Part shown: positions 16,154 through 24,762 of the stretch, piece after piece | How the letters are laid out: the number at the start of each line of letters is the position of its first letter | How positions within the stretch are numbered: the first letter of the stretch is position 1 | Assembly: GCF_900156545.1 (NCBI RefSeq) | Contig: NZ_FTNW01000002.1 | Location: forward strand, 372,001-436,000 | From: Aquipseudomonas alcaligenes | GTDB lineage: Bacteria; Pseudomonadota; Gammaproteobacteria; Pseudomonadales; Pseudomonadaceae | DNA: 64,000 nt | Reading direction: 5' to 3' | Notes under the pieces: generated by a model | Databases searched by the model: none | Seen by the model: only the letters and a program-made list of their open reading frames with translations | Told to the model about the DNA's origin: nothing | Translations under genes and position numbers: made by a program

Positions 16154-16183
16154 AAAAAAGCCATGCCCACTCGGGCATGGCAC
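16154..16183 (-). terminator. Rho-independent terminator of the agmatine/polyamine operon
   Basis: On the minus strand GCCATGCC pairs with GGGCATGGC across a short loop (16160-16181), followed by a run of six T. It lies 54 bp after the stop of the Tat-exported agmatine deiminase gene and just before the amidohydrolase start. Confidence 0.85.
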
Positions 16184-16236
16184 AAGAGAGGGGGTTGGTC
16201 GTTCCCCTCGATGGGAGCAGGTCTGAAAAGGCTAGA

Positions 16237-17361
16237 TCACAGACGCGGCATGTTCTTGGTTACGCAGTGAATGCCACCGCCACCGGCAGCGATCGGGTCG
16301 ATGTTGACCTGGACGATGGCGCGGCCCGGATAGAGCTGGGTGAGCAGGTCCTTGCAGTACTTGTCCGCCGCCGCGTCGCCGAACTGCGGGGCGATCACTG
16401 CGCCGTTGATCGGCAGGTAGTTGATGTAGCCGGGGGCGAAGTCCGGATTGTTCTGGGTGTAGACGTTGCTGCGCTTCTTCAGGGGGGGCGGCAGGGTGTG
16501 CACCACCAGCTTGCGGCCATCGGCGTCGGTGGCGGCCTTGAGGATGTCCAGGTGGGTACGGGTCACCGCGTAGTCGTAGGACTTGGGGTCGTTGTCCAGG
16601 TTGGCGATGACCACACCCGGCTTGACGAAACGCGCGTAAAAGTCGACGTGGGCGTCGGTGATGTCCTTTCCCTTTATGCCAGGTAGCCAGATGATCTTGC
16701 GCAAGCCGAGGTTGGCCTTCAGCTCGGCCTCGATCTGCCCGCGGCTCATGCCCGGATTGCGGTTGCTGTTGACCCAGCAACTCTCGGTGATGATCGCCGT
16801 GCCGTGGCCGTCGACCTCGATGCCGCCGCCCTCGCCCACCAGCTGGCTGGCGATATAGCTGGCGTCCAGTTCGTAGCTCAGGGTGTCGGCCACCTGGGTG
16901 TCGTTGCTCGAACGCTGCTTGCCACCCCAGCCGTTGAAGTTGAAATCGACCAGGCCGCGACCGCCCTGGCCGTCGATCACGAAGCAGCCACCGTAGTCAC
17001 GCACCCACACATCGTCCAACGGCATGGTGAGGAACTTTATGTTGCTGGTGCCGCACTTCTGCCTGGCCTGGGTCAGCTGGTTGGCACGGCACAGCACGGT
17101 CACCGGCTGGTACTTGGCAATGGTCTTGGCCAACAGGGCGATGCAATTGTTGACTGGCGTAGCCCAGTCCTCCCAAACCGCCGTGGAAGCAGCGAAGGCG
17201 AGAATCACCCGCTCCTGCGGGGCGTGCTCGTCGGGCATGTACCAGCTGCCGGCCAGGGCGGCGCGCGCGCGTGGCGCACTGATGCCCAGGCCCAGGGAGG
17301 CGACGGCGCCGATACCGGCAGCCATCGTTAGATGCTTCATGAAGTCGCGACGCGTAGACAT
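16237..17361 (-). CDS. Tat-exported agmatine deiminase (second paralogue)
   Basis: The protein has 374 residues from ATG 17361, preceded by GAGGG. It begins MSTRRDFMKHLTMAAGIGAVASLGLG..., a twin-arginine signal (RRDFMK) with a cleavage site after about ARA-A, so it should be folded in the cytoplasm and exported by Tat. The body is a porphyromonas-type agmatine/peptidylarginine deiminase (PF04371) with WYMPDEHAPQERV, VWVRDYGGCFV and NFNGWGGK blocks. The catalytic Cys is at residue 366 in AGGGGIHCVTKN. It would convert agmatine to N-carbamoylputrescine, but in the periplasm. It is the last gene of an operon with aguA, aguB, a polyamine-binding protein and a porin, which supports a polyamine-type substrate. 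Confidence 0.85.
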   Translation of the reverse strand: MSTRRDFMKHLTMAAGIGAVASLGLGISAPRARAALAGSWYMPDEHAPQERVILAFAASTAVWEDWATPVNNCIALLAKTIAKYQPVTVLCRANQLTQARQKCGTSNIKFLTMPLDDVWVRDYGGCFVIDGQGGRGLVDFNFNGWGGKQRSSNDTQVADTLSYELDASYIASQLVGEGGGIEVDGHGTAIITESCWVNSNRNPGMSRGQIEAELKANLGLRKIIWLPGIKGKDITDAHVDFYARFVKPGVVIANLDNDPKSYDYAVTRTHLDILKAATDADGRKLVVHTLPPPLKKRSNVYTQNNPDFAPGYINYLPINGAVIAPQFGDAAADKYCKDLLTQLYPGRAIVQVNIDPIAAGGGGIHCVTKNMPRL

Positions 17362-17453
17362 TGTGTGTCCCTCTTCTCGTTGGGGGTTGTGCTGCGCCAT
17401 CAATGGCTTGCTGCTCCCTGGCGAGACGGCTGGGCCGGCGGCCCATGGCCGGC

Positions 17454-18185
17454 TCAAAAACTCTTGTTGGCACCCAGCACCAGGGTCGCCGAGCAGACGT
17501 CGTCGAAGCCCATGTAGTTGGCGCACTCGTTGCCCGAGAGATCAGTGTCGACGTAGCTGGCCGACCAGTTCAGGCCGAACAGTTCCTTGCTCAGCTTGAG
17601 CTGCCATTCGCGGTAGCTGTCGCGGGTGTCGCCGCCGCTATCGACCAACAGCGGGTCCTTGAGGTCGACCTTGCCGTAGCGCAGGTCGAGTACCACGTCC
17701 ATCGGCAGCGTGGCGCCGTAGCCGACGTAGCTGTAGAGGTAGCTCTGGTCGCCGCCGAGGTTGTCGGAGTAGTAGACACCGAGCTTGGCGCCGTAGGCGG
17801 TCAGCTGGCTGAAGTACTCGCCGTAGTTGAGCGCGCTCTGGCGTGGGTATTCGTACTGGAAGTAGGCCGTGTCGAGACTGACGTCGTCGCTGATCTGCCA
17901 GTTGTAGCCGGCGTAGTAGTCGATCTCCTGACGGGTCTTGCTGCCCAGGCCGAAGTCGACGTTGGAGCTCCACACCCCGGCATACAGGCCGCTGCTGTGG
18001 CTCAAGGTGGCCGAGCCCTGCAGCGCCGGGTCGTTCTGCGTCTGCGAGATGCCGCGGGTGCGGTAGTCGCTGTAGACACCAGCATCCAGGTACAGGGCGA
18101 GGTCGTCGTTCAGTTCGATGGCCTGGCTCAGACCCCAGGGGGCGAACAGGGCGATGGCCAGTGCGGCCTTGGACGGGTACTGCAT
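17454..18185 (-). CDS. TorF family putative porin
   Basis: The protein has 243 residues from ATG 18185, preceded by AGGAG. A signal peptide (to about SQA-IELNDDL) is followed by alternating aromatic-rich strands, beginning ALYLDAGVYSDYRTRGISQTQNDPALQGS. That opening and the following GLYAGVWSSNVDF segment are the signature of TorF (TIGR02001) outer-membrane proteins. The C-terminus ends in Phe, as outer-membrane barrels do. By position it is likely to let agmatine or related compounds cross the outer membrane to the adjacent periplasmic enzyme and binding protein. That role is inference from the operon. Confidence 0.85.
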   Translation of the reverse strand: MQYPSKAALAIALFAPWGLSQAIELNDDLALYLDAGVYSDYRTRGISQTQNDPALQGSATLSHSSGLYAGVWSSNVDFGLGSKTRQEIDYYAGYNWQISDDVSLDTAYFQYEYPRQSALNYGEYFSQLTAYGAKLGVYYSDNLGGDQSYLYSYVGYGATLPMDVVLDLRYGKVDLKDPLLVDSGGDTRDSYREWQLKLSKELFGLNWSASYVDTDLSGNECANYMGFDDVCSATLVLGANKSF

Positions 18186-18266
18186 GGTGCGGCTCCTTTC
18201 TTGTTGTTCTGTGGGCATGGCTTCGCCGTGCCGCGCCAGTGACGCGGCGGCGATTGGTGCAGGGGC

Positions 18267-19358
18267 TTAGTGGGCGGTAGTCTTGAAGGTGGTCCAGGCA
18301 CGCATGCGCGCACGCATCGAGCGCTGCGGGATGTCCTTGCCGGGAATCAGCCGCGCGTAGGTGGCCTCGTCGGCGTAGATATCCGGGTTGTTGCGCATAT
18401 CGGCGTCGACCATCGGCCGGGCCTTGGCGCTGGAGGTCGGGTAACCGGTGAAGTTGCTGATCGCCGCCATGTTCTGCGGGCGCATGACGAAGTTGATGAA
18501 GGCGTAGGCGTACTCCGGGTGTTTGGCGTCCACCGGAATGGCCATGGTGTCCATCCACACCGTGGTGCCCTCGCGCGGGATGTGGAAGCGGAAGTCCGTC
18601 GCCTTGCCGGCACCGCTGGCAGCGCGCTGGGCCTGGGTGAAGTCGCCGCTGTAGCCGAGCGACAGGCAAAGGTTGCCGTTAACCAGGTCGGTGACCGGCT
18701 GCGACTGGAACTTGCGGATATAGGGCTTGATCGATACCAGCAGCTCGGTGGCAGCCCTCAGGTCTTCCGGCTCGGCACTGCGCGGCGAGCGACCGAGGTA
18801 GTTGAGCACCACGGCGAGCACCTCGTCGGGCGAGTCGATCATGGAGATACCACAGTCGGCGAACTTGGCCGCGTTCTCCGGCTTGAACAGCAGGTCGAGG
18901 CTGTTCACCGGCGCGTCACTCATGCGCTTGCCAACCATCTCGGCGTTGTAGGTGATGCCGATGCTGCCCCAGGTGTAGGGCACGGTGGCGTGACGTGAGT
19001 AGGGGTACTTGGTCTGCAGGGTACGCAGGCCCGGCTCGATGTCGGCCAGGTGCTGCAGTTTCTCGGGGTCGAGCTTCTGCAGCGCGCCAGCGCGCATCAG
19101 GCGCTCGGCCACGGTGTCGCCGGGGAAGATCAGGTCGTAGCCGCTGCCACCTGCCATCATCTTGGCCTCCAGCGTCTCGCTGCTGTCCATCACGTCATAG
19201 ATCACCCGGATACCGGTCTCCTGGGTGAATTGGGTGAGGGTATCTTCGGCAAAGTAATCGGCCCAGTTGTACAGGCGCAGGGTCTTGTCTTCGGCAGCGA
19301 CGGCCTGGGTGCAGCACAACGCCAGGACGGCAATCAGCAGCGGGTTCTTGGCACTCAT
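18267..19358 (-). CDS. Periplasmic polyamine-binding protein, PotF/SpuD family
   Basis: The protein has 363 residues with the signal peptide MSAKNPLLIAVLALCCTQAVAA. The mature part begins KTLRLYNWADYFAEDTLTQF, the classic PotD/PotF opening, and continues with VIYDVMDSSETLEAKMMAGGSGYDL and YTWGSIGITYNAEMV. It should bind a polyamine (putrescine, agmatine or spermidine) for an ABC importer; no permease or ATPase genes are nearby, so it must work with a distant system. The start follows the aguB stop by 2 bp, with GGGGAG overlapping the aguB end. P. aeruginosa PAO1 has a similar orphan binding-protein gene beside aguBA. Confidence 0.9.
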   Translation of the reverse strand: MSAKNPLLIAVLALCCTQAVAAEDKTLRLYNWADYFAEDTLTQFTQETGIRVIYDVMDSSETLEAKMMAGGSGYDLIFPGDTVAERLMRAGALQKLDPEKLQHLADIEPGLRTLQTKYPYSRHATVPYTWGSIGITYNAEMVGKRMSDAPVNSLDLLFKPENAAKFADCGISMIDSPDEVLAVVLNYLGRSPRSAEPEDLRAATELLVSIKPYIRKFQSQPVTDLVNGNLCLSLGYSGDFTQAQRAASGAGKATDFRFHIPREGTTVWMDTMAIPVDAKHPEYAYAFINFVMRPQNMAAISNFTGYPTSSAKARPMVDADMRNNPDIYADEATYARLIPGKDIPQRSMRARMRAWTTFKTTAH

Positions 19359-19360
19359 GG

Positions 19361-20269
19361 TCAGACTCCCCGATTCCAGTGACTGTGCAGGTGACGGCCA
19401 TCCAGGCCCAGCAGCGCTCCGTACATCTCCGGACGACGATCGCGATAGATGCCCCAGGTCAGGCGTTCCTCGCGCATCAGTTCCAGATCCAGTTCGTGAA
19501 CCAGCACACCACTGTTGTCGCGGTCGGCCTCGGCGAGCAGCTTGCCCTTGTGATCGGTGATGAAAGAGGAGCCATAGAAACTCATCTGCAGCGCCGGATC
19601 GGTGGTCGCCACCTCACGGCCGACGCGGTTGGCGGCGATCACCGGCATGATGTTGGCGGCAGCGTGGCCGCGCTGGGTCAGCTGCCAGTGGTCACGCGAG
19701 TCGAAGGCCGCGGCGACGCCCGGCTCTGAGCCGATGGCGGTGGGATAGAGCAGCACCTCGGCGCCCTGCAGCGCCAGGCAACGCGCGGTTTCCGGGAACC
19801 ACTGGTCCCAGCAGATGCCGACGCCGATGCGGCCGACGGCGGTATCCCAGACGCGGAAGCCGGTATCGCCGGGGCTGAAGTACTCCTTCTCCTGGTAGCC
19901 GATGGCGTTGGGGATGTGGGTCTTGCGATAGACGCCGAGCAGGCGGCCATCGGCATCGGCCACGGTCAGGGAGTTGAAGTAGGCGTTGCCGGCCTTCTCG
20001 AACCAGGACAGCGGCAGCACCACGCCCAGCTCGCCGGCCAGCGCGGCGAAGCGCTTGAGCAGCGGGCTGTGCGCGTACTCTTCGGCCAGCGCCAGGTGCT
20101 TGTGGTGCTGCTCGATGCAGAAGTATGGCGTGGCGAACAGCTCCTGCAGCAGGATCAGCCGCGCGCCGCGCGCTGCGGCCTCGCGTACCAGCTGCTCGGC
20201 GCGTTCGAGGTTCTGCTTGAGGTCCCAGCTGCAGGCGAACTGGGTGGTGGCGACAATCAGTCTGCTCAT
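19361..20269 (-). CDS. aguB: N-carbamoylputrescine amidase
   Basis: The protein has 302 residues and belongs to the carbon-nitrogen hydrolase (nitrilase) superfamily. The catalytic triad is visible as Glu43 (LLQELF), Lys116 (RKTHIP) and Cys153 (GICWDQWFPE). It hydrolyses N-carbamoylputrescine, the product of AguA, to putrescine, CO2 and ammonia in the cytoplasm. The start is 4 bp after the aguA stop, and GGGGTGA at the end of aguA doubles as its ribosome binding site, so the two are tightly coupled. Substrate assignment rests on both sequence and the aguA partner. Confidence 0.95.
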   Translation of the reverse strand: MSRLIVATTQFACSWDLKQNLERAEQLVREAAARGARLILLQELFATPYFCIEQHHKHLALAEEYAHSPLLKRFAALAGELGVVLPLSWFEKAGNAYFNSLTVADADGRLLGVYRKTHIPNAIGYQEKEYFSPGDTGFRVWDTAVGRIGVGICWDQWFPETARCLALQGAEVLLYPTAIGSEPGVAAAFDSRDHWQLTQRGHAAANIMPVIAANRVGREVATTDPALQMSFYGSSFITDHKGKLLAEADRDNSGVLVHELDLELMREERLTWGIYRDRRPEMYGALLGLDGRHLHSHWNRGV

Positions 20270-20273
20270 GGCA

Positions 20274-21326
20274 TCACCCCTTCAGCGGCCACAGCGGCTG
20301 TTGCTGGGTGATGCAGTGCACCCCGCCGCCACCGTGGGCCAGCTGGTTGATCTGCACCGGCACCACCTCGCGCCCCGGGAAGGCCATGCGCAGGGTATCC
20401 GCCGCCACCTGGTCGGTGGCGATGCCGTAGGCCGGCATGATGATGGCGCCGTTGCAGATGTAGAAGTTGGTGTAGGAGGCGCAGAACACCTCGGCATCAA
20501 GATCCACCGCATCGCTGGCTTCGTACAGTTCGAGCAGCTCGAACCGGCGCCCCTTGGCATCGGTGGCCAGCTCCAGGGCGCGGCGGTTCTCGCGCACCAC
20601 CTCGGCGTACACCGAGCCGTGGTCGTGGGTGGCATCCACCAGCAGCGCGCCAGGCTTGGCGAAAGCGCATACGCCATCGACATGGCCGTCGGTCATGTCG
20701 CCGGTGACGTACTGCGGATCGCCCGGCAGCCAGATGGTCTTCTTCACCCCCAGCAGGCGGGCGAAGATCTCCTCCATCTCAGCCTTGCTCATGCCAGGGT
20801 TGCGGTTGGGATTGAGCAGCACCGACTCGGTGGTGATCAACGTGCCCTCGCCGTCCACATGGATGGCGCCGCCTTCGTTGGACAGCGGCGTGCCGAAGCA
20901 CTCCAGGCCCAGACCGTTGAGGATGCGTCGCGCCAGGCCCTCATCGAAGCCGTGGGCGGACTTGCCGCCCCAGGCGTTGAAGCGCCAGCTGACACCGGCC
21001 AGCCCCAGCTGTGGGTGGCAGACGAAGCTCGGGCCGGAGTCGCGACACCAGCTGTCATCGATGACCAGCGGGATGAGTTCGATGTTCGCCCCACACAACT
21101 CGCGAGCACATCCCAGAGCGGAAGGATCGACCACCATCTTAACCGGCTCGAAACGGGCGATGGCGGAAGCCACACGAACAAAGTCCTCCTGCACGGCCTC
21201 CAGGGTGACGCCCCAGGTGGACTCCCACAGCGCGCGATTGTGCGGGAAGGCCATCCAGGTGGCCGCATGTGGCGCCCATTCGGCGGGCATGAACCAAGCG
21301 TTCGAAGCGACTGCGTTCTGTTGCAT
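20274..21326 (-). CDS. aguA: Agmatine deiminase (cytoplasmic)
   Basis: The protein has 350 residues from ATG 21326 (MQQNAVASNAWFMPAEW), preceded by GAAGG; the frame stays open upstream into the promoter. It converts agmatine to N-carbamoylputrescine and ammonia. Diagnostic blocks are FMPAEWAPHAATWMAFPHN, DSWCRDSGPSFV, WRFNAWGGK, DGEGTLITTESVLLNPNRN, and the C-terminal catalytic Cys338 in GGGGVHCITQ. It has no signal peptide, unlike its paralogue at 16237-17361. It leads an operon with aguB, a binding protein, a porin and the exported paralogue, and diverges from a LysR-type gene. PAO1 uses a TetR-type AguR instead; none is seen here. Confidence 0.95.
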   Translation of the reverse strand: MQQNAVASNAWFMPAEWAPHAATWMAFPHNRALWESTWGVTLEAVQEDFVRVASAIARFEPVKMVVDPSALGCARELCGANIELIPLVIDDSWCRDSGPSFVCHPQLGLAGVSWRFNAWGGKSAHGFDEGLARRILNGLGLECFGTPLSNEGGAIHVDGEGTLITTESVLLNPNRNPGMSKAEMEEIFARLLGVKKTIWLPGDPQYVTGDMTDGHVDGVCAFAKPGALLVDATHDHGSVYAEVVRENRRALELATDAKGRRFELLELYEASDAVDLDAEVFCASYTNFYICNGAIIMPAYGIATDQVAADTLRMAFPGREVVPVQINQLAHGGGGVHCITQQQPLWPLKG

Positions 21327-21459
21327 ACAAGTGCCTTCAGTTAAGACTTTGTTATCACTGAAAACCGCAAGTGCGGCGATGACTTGCATGCTAGGCCTGT
21401 AAAAACGCTGCAACAAACGATAGATTTTGCGCAAAAACGATTAGCAGGACTTATCAATC
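21327..21459. promoter_or_regulatory. Divergent promoter region of the agu operon and its LysR-type gene
   Basis: This 133-bp region is AT-richer than its surroundings. TTTTGCGCAAAA at 21425-21436 is a perfect 12-bp palindrome close to the LysR-type start and could be a binding site for that regulator. I could not fix -10 or -35 elements with confidence. Confidence 0.4.
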
Positions 21460-22326
21460 ATGCTCAAGCACTGGCCTCCCCTGAACGCTCTGCGCGGCTT
21501 CGAAGCCGCCGCCCGACTGGGCAGCTTCCACAAGGCCGCCGAAGAGCTGCACCTGACCCAGTCGGCGATCAGCCAGCAGATCCGCAGCCTGGAAAGCTTC
21601 CTCGAACAGCCGCTGTTCTTCCGCAACGGGCGCAGCGTGGCACTGACCGACGCCGGCTTCGACCTGCTCAGCACCACCCAGGCCCTGCTGCAGCAACTGG
21701 CCGTGGGCATCCGCCGCCTGGAGCAGTACCGCAAGCCCAACCAGCTGGTGGTCAACACCACGCCGGCCTTCGCCCGCCACTGGCTGGTGCCGCAGCTGGG
21801 CGATTTCCACCGCCGCCATCCGGACGTCGACCTGTGGCTGTTCACCAGCGACGAGGTGCCAGACATGGCCACCCAGACCATCGACATCGCCGTGCGCGAT
21901 GACCTCACCGCCCAGGCCGAATGCAGCTTCCGTGTGCTACTGGAGGACCGCCTCTATCCGGCTTGCCACCCTAGCCTGCTGGCGCTGCCTGCAGACGAGC
22001 GCACCACCCTGCATGGCGAACGCGAGATGGACTGGGCCCACTGGCAGATACAGGGTGGCGCCGAAATCGGCCAGCACAGCCAGGGCCTGAACTTCTCCGA
22101 CCCCGGCCTGCTACTGGATGCCGCCAGCAGCGGCCTGGGCATCGCCCTGGTCAGCGAACTGCTGGCCAGCACGGCACGGGAACAGGGCCTGCTGCAGCCA
22201 CTCAGCGAGCAACGGGTGCGCGGCCCGCGCTGGGCCTGGCTGGTGCACCGCGACAGCGAAAACGATCCACTCACCCGCCAGTTCTGCGCCTGGCTGGAGC
22301 AACGACTGAGCCCTGGCACCGGTTAG
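21460..22326 (+). CDS. LysR family transcriptional regulator, GcvA-like
   Basis: The protein has 288 residues. An N-terminal helix-turn-helix (residues about 8-65) reads LNALRGFEAAARLGSFHKAAEEL and SAISQQIRSLE, with the FEAAAR-x-GSF-x-KAAEEL start typical of GcvA-like regulators. The substrate-binding domain follows. It diverges from aguA across 133 bp, so it is the natural candidate to control the agmatine operon, probably in response to agmatine or a downstream product. Direct evidence for the ligand is lacking. The ribosome binding site is AGGA, 12 bp upstream. Confidence 0.9.
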   Translation: MLKHWPPLNALRGFEAAARLGSFHKAAEELHLTQSAISQQIRSLESFLEQPLFFRNGRSVALTDAGFDLLSTTQALLQQLAVGIRRLEQYRKPNQLVVNTTPAFARHWLVPQLGDFHRRHPDVDLWLFTSDEVPDMATQTIDIAVRDDLTAQAECSFRVLLEDRLYPACHPSLLALPADERTTLHGEREMDWAHWQIQGGAEIGQHSQGLNFSDPGLLLDAASSGLGIALVSELLASTAREQGLLQPLSEQRVRGPRWAWLVHRDSENDPLTRQFCAWLEQRLSPGTG

Positions 22327-22376
22327 CCGTTATGATCGCGGCATCACTCAACGACTCGAGCAGACAGGGAGCAGTC

Positions 22377-22781
22377 ATGCCCTTCATCACCAACCGCACC
22401 GTTGTGTTTGGCGACTGCGACCCCGCCGGGATCGTCTACACGCCGCGCATCGCCTACTTCGTCATCGAGGCAATCCACGAATTTCTCTCTGATCGCCTCG
22501 GTGGCGAGGGCCTGCGCAAGGTCTTCGCCATGGGCATCCTGCCGCCGGCGCGAGCGCTGTCGATCGAATTCCTCTCGCCCATGACCTGGGACGAGGTGAT
22601 CAGTATCGAGGTAGGTAGCGAAGCGCCCGGCACCACCTCGTTCGGCTTCGCCGTGGAAGGCCGCCAGGCCTCGGGCGAGGTGGCCTTCCGCGCCTCGATG
22701 ACCCAGGTGTGCATCTGCCCCGAGAGCAAGCAGCCGACCGCCCTGCCCGAGGCCCTGCGCCAGGCGCTACTGCCCGAATAA
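22377..22781 (+). CDS. Acyl-CoA thioesterase, 4-hydroxybenzoyl-CoA thioesterase-like
   Basis: The protein has 134 residues from ATG 22377, preceded by GGGAG. It is a single hotdog domain with the motif FGDCDPAGIVYTPR near residues 11-24. The Asp and the tyrosine that follow match the active-site loop of YbgC/4HBT-type thioesterases. It probably hydrolyses a small or aromatic acyl-CoA. It stands alone between the LysR gene and a strong bidirectional terminator, beyond which lies the convergent fadD1; the acyl-CoA neighbourhood fits but does not define the substrate. Confidence 0.85.
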   Translation: MPFITNRTVVFGDCDPAGIVYTPRIAYFVIEAIHEFLSDRLGGEGLRKVFAMGILPPARALSIEFLSPMTWDEVISIEVGSEAPGTTSFGFAVEGRQASGEVAFRASMTQVCICPESKQPTALPEALRQALLPE

Positions 22782-22797
22782 GAGAACCGCAGAAACG

Positions 22798-22828
22798 CAA
22801 AAGCCCCGCCTAGGCGGGGCTTTTTCAT
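22798..22828. terminator. Bidirectional Rho-independent terminator
   Basis: AAAAGCCCCGC and GCGGGGCTTTT flank a CTAG centre as a near-perfect palindrome, with A and T runs on either side. It separates the convergent thioesterase and fadD1 genes. Confidence 0.9.
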
Positions 22829-22839
22829 ACCGGAGAAGA

Positions 22840-24531
22840 TCAGGCCGTGGCGGCCAGCTTCTTCAGCTCCTGGTCGCGCAGCTCGCGGCGCAGGATCTTG
22901 CCGACGTTGGTGGTCGGCAGGCTGTCGCGGAACTCGACGAAACGCGGCACCTTGTAGCCGGTGACGTTGGAGCGCATGTGCTCCAGCACCTGCTCCTTGG
23001 TCAGGCTCTCGCCCGGACGCACCACGATGAAGACCTTGATCGCCTCGCCCGACTTCTCGTCCGGTACGCCGATGGCCGCGCACTGCAGCACACCCGGCAA
23101 AGTGGCGAGCACATCTTCCAGTTCGTTCGGGTACACGTTGAAGCCGGACACCAGGATCATGTCCTTCTTGCGGTCGACGATGCGCATGTAGCCGTCGTCC
23201 TGGATCACCGCGATGTCGCCGGTCTTCAGCCAGCCATCGGCCGAGAGCATCTCGTCGGTGGCTTCCTGGCGCTGCCAGTAGCCCTTCATCACCTGCGGGC
23301 CCTTGACACACAGCTCGCCACGCTCGCCCATCGGGAGGTCGTTGCCTTCGTCGTCGATGACCTTGCACAGGGTCGAGGGCACCGGAATGCCGATGGTGCC
23401 GACCTGGATGTTCTGGTACGGGTTGACCGACACCACCGGGCTGGTTTCGGTCATGCCGTAACCTTCACAGATGGAGCAGCCGGTGACTTCCTTCCAGCGC
23501 TCGGCGGTGGCCAGTTGCAGGGCCATGCCACCGGACAGGGTCAGCTTCAGGCTGGACAGGTCCAGGCGCCGGAAGTCCTCGTTGTTGCACAGGGCAACGA
23601 ACAGGGTGTTGAGACCGACGAAGGCGGTGAACTTCCACTTGCCCAGTTCCTTCACGGTACCCGGCAGGTCACGCGGGTTGGTGATGAGGATGTTGTGGCT
23701 ACCGGTCAGCATCATCGCCATGCAATGGAAGGTGAAGGCGTAGATGTGGTACAGCGGCAGCGGGCAGATCACGGTCTCGCAGCCTTCGCCGAGGTTGGAG
23801 CCCATCAGCGCCTTGGCCTGCAGCATGTTGGCCACCAGGTTGCGGTGGGTCAGCATGGCGCCCTTGGCGACGCCGGTGGTACCGCCGGTGTACTGCAGCA
23901 CGGCGATGTCGCCATTGGCCGGGCTGGCCTCGCTGACCGGCTTGCCACGGCCCAGGGCAAGGGCCTTGGTCAGCTTGACGGCCTGCGGCAGGTTGAATGC
24001 CGGGACCATCTTCTTCACGTGCTTGACCACGGTGTTGACCAGCAGGCGCTTGAGCGGCGGCAGCAGGTCCCCCACTTCGGTGACGATGACGTGCTTGATG
24101 CCGGTCTTGGGCAGCACTTCCTCGGCCAGGTGGGCCATGTTGGCCAGGCACACCAGCGCCTTGGCGCCGGAGTCGTTGAACTGGTGTTCCATCTCCCGCG
24201 CGGTGTACAGCGGGTTGGTGTTGACCACGATCATGCCGGCGCGCAGGGCGCCAAATACCACGACGGGGTACTGCAGGACGTTGGGCAACTGCACGGCGAT
24301 GCGATCGCCGGCCTTGAGGTCGGTGTGGTTCTGCAGGTAGGCGGCGAAGACGCCGGAGAGCTCGTACAGCTCGCCGTAGGTCAGGGTCTTGCCCATGTTG
24401 CTGAAAGCAGGCTTATCGGCAAAACGTTGGCAGGACTCTTTCAGTACGGCCTGGATATTGGGGTACTGGTCGGCATCGATTTCGGCAGCGATTCCGACAG
24501 GGTATTTGTCCTTCCAGAAGTTATCGGTCAT
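22840..24531 (-). CDS. fadD1: Long-chain fatty acid-CoA ligase FadD1
   Basis: The protein has 563 residues and belongs to the AMP-forming acyl-CoA synthetases. The ATP/AMP signature is YTGGTTGVAKGAMLTH near residues 213-228. The fatty-acid signature is GWLKTGDIAVIQDDGYMRIVDR, followed by KKDMILVSGFNVYP. It activates fatty acids to acyl-CoA for beta-oxidation or lipid synthesis. It lies downstream of a second synthetase with the same orientation, the same order as fadD2-fadD1 of P. aeruginosa, and the upstream genes (lysophospholipase-like and MaoC) match that neighbourhood. The 231-bp gap and a hairpin between the two genes suggest it also has its own promoter. Confidence 0.9.
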   Translation of the reverse strand: MTDNFWKDKYPVGIAAEIDADQYPNIQAVLKESCQRFADKPAFSNMGKTLTYGELYELSGVFAAYLQNHTDLKAGDRIAVQLPNVLQYPVVVFGALRAGMIVVNTNPLYTAREMEHQFNDSGAKALVCLANMAHLAEEVLPKTGIKHVIVTEVGDLLPPLKRLLVNTVVKHVKKMVPAFNLPQAVKLTKALALGRGKPVSEASPANGDIAVLQYTGGTTGVAKGAMLTHRNLVANMLQAKALMGSNLGEGCETVICPLPLYHIYAFTFHCMAMMLTGSHNILITNPRDLPGTVKELGKWKFTAFVGLNTLFVALCNNEDFRRLDLSSLKLTLSGGMALQLATAERWKEVTGCSICEGYGMTETSPVVSVNPYQNIQVGTIGIPVPSTLCKVIDDEGNDLPMGERGELCVKGPQVMKGYWQRQEATDEMLSADGWLKTGDIAVIQDDGYMRIVDRKKDMILVSGFNVYPNELEDVLATLPGVLQCAAIGVPDEKSGEAIKVFIVVRPGESLTKEQVLEHMRSNVTGYKVPRFVEFRDSLPTTNVGKILRRELRDQELKKLAATA

Positions 24532-24691
24532 GGAAGCCTACTCCTGAGCAACAGCTTGTCTACACCGCGCGCAATGGCGGTTGTTTGTTGTGATGATTGA
24601 CCTTGACGCGAGGTGGGGACTGGCGCAAAGCGTGCCGAGAGTAGCAGCTTTGCCGGGGAGCGCCTAGCACCAAACATGGCCCCGGCGGTCA

Positions 24692-24726
24692 GAAAAATGA
24701 CCGACCACACTGGATCGGTCATTTCC
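24692..24726 (-). terminator. Terminator after fadD2
   Basis: On the minus strand AATGACCGA pairs with TCGGTCATT around a 10-base loop, followed by T residues. It lies about 40-70 bp after the fadD2 stop. Because the stem also has A residues on the other side it could work in both directions. Confidence 0.6.
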
Positions 24727-24762
24727 TGATAGAGCAGATGGGAACCGCTTGAGGACGGGGCT

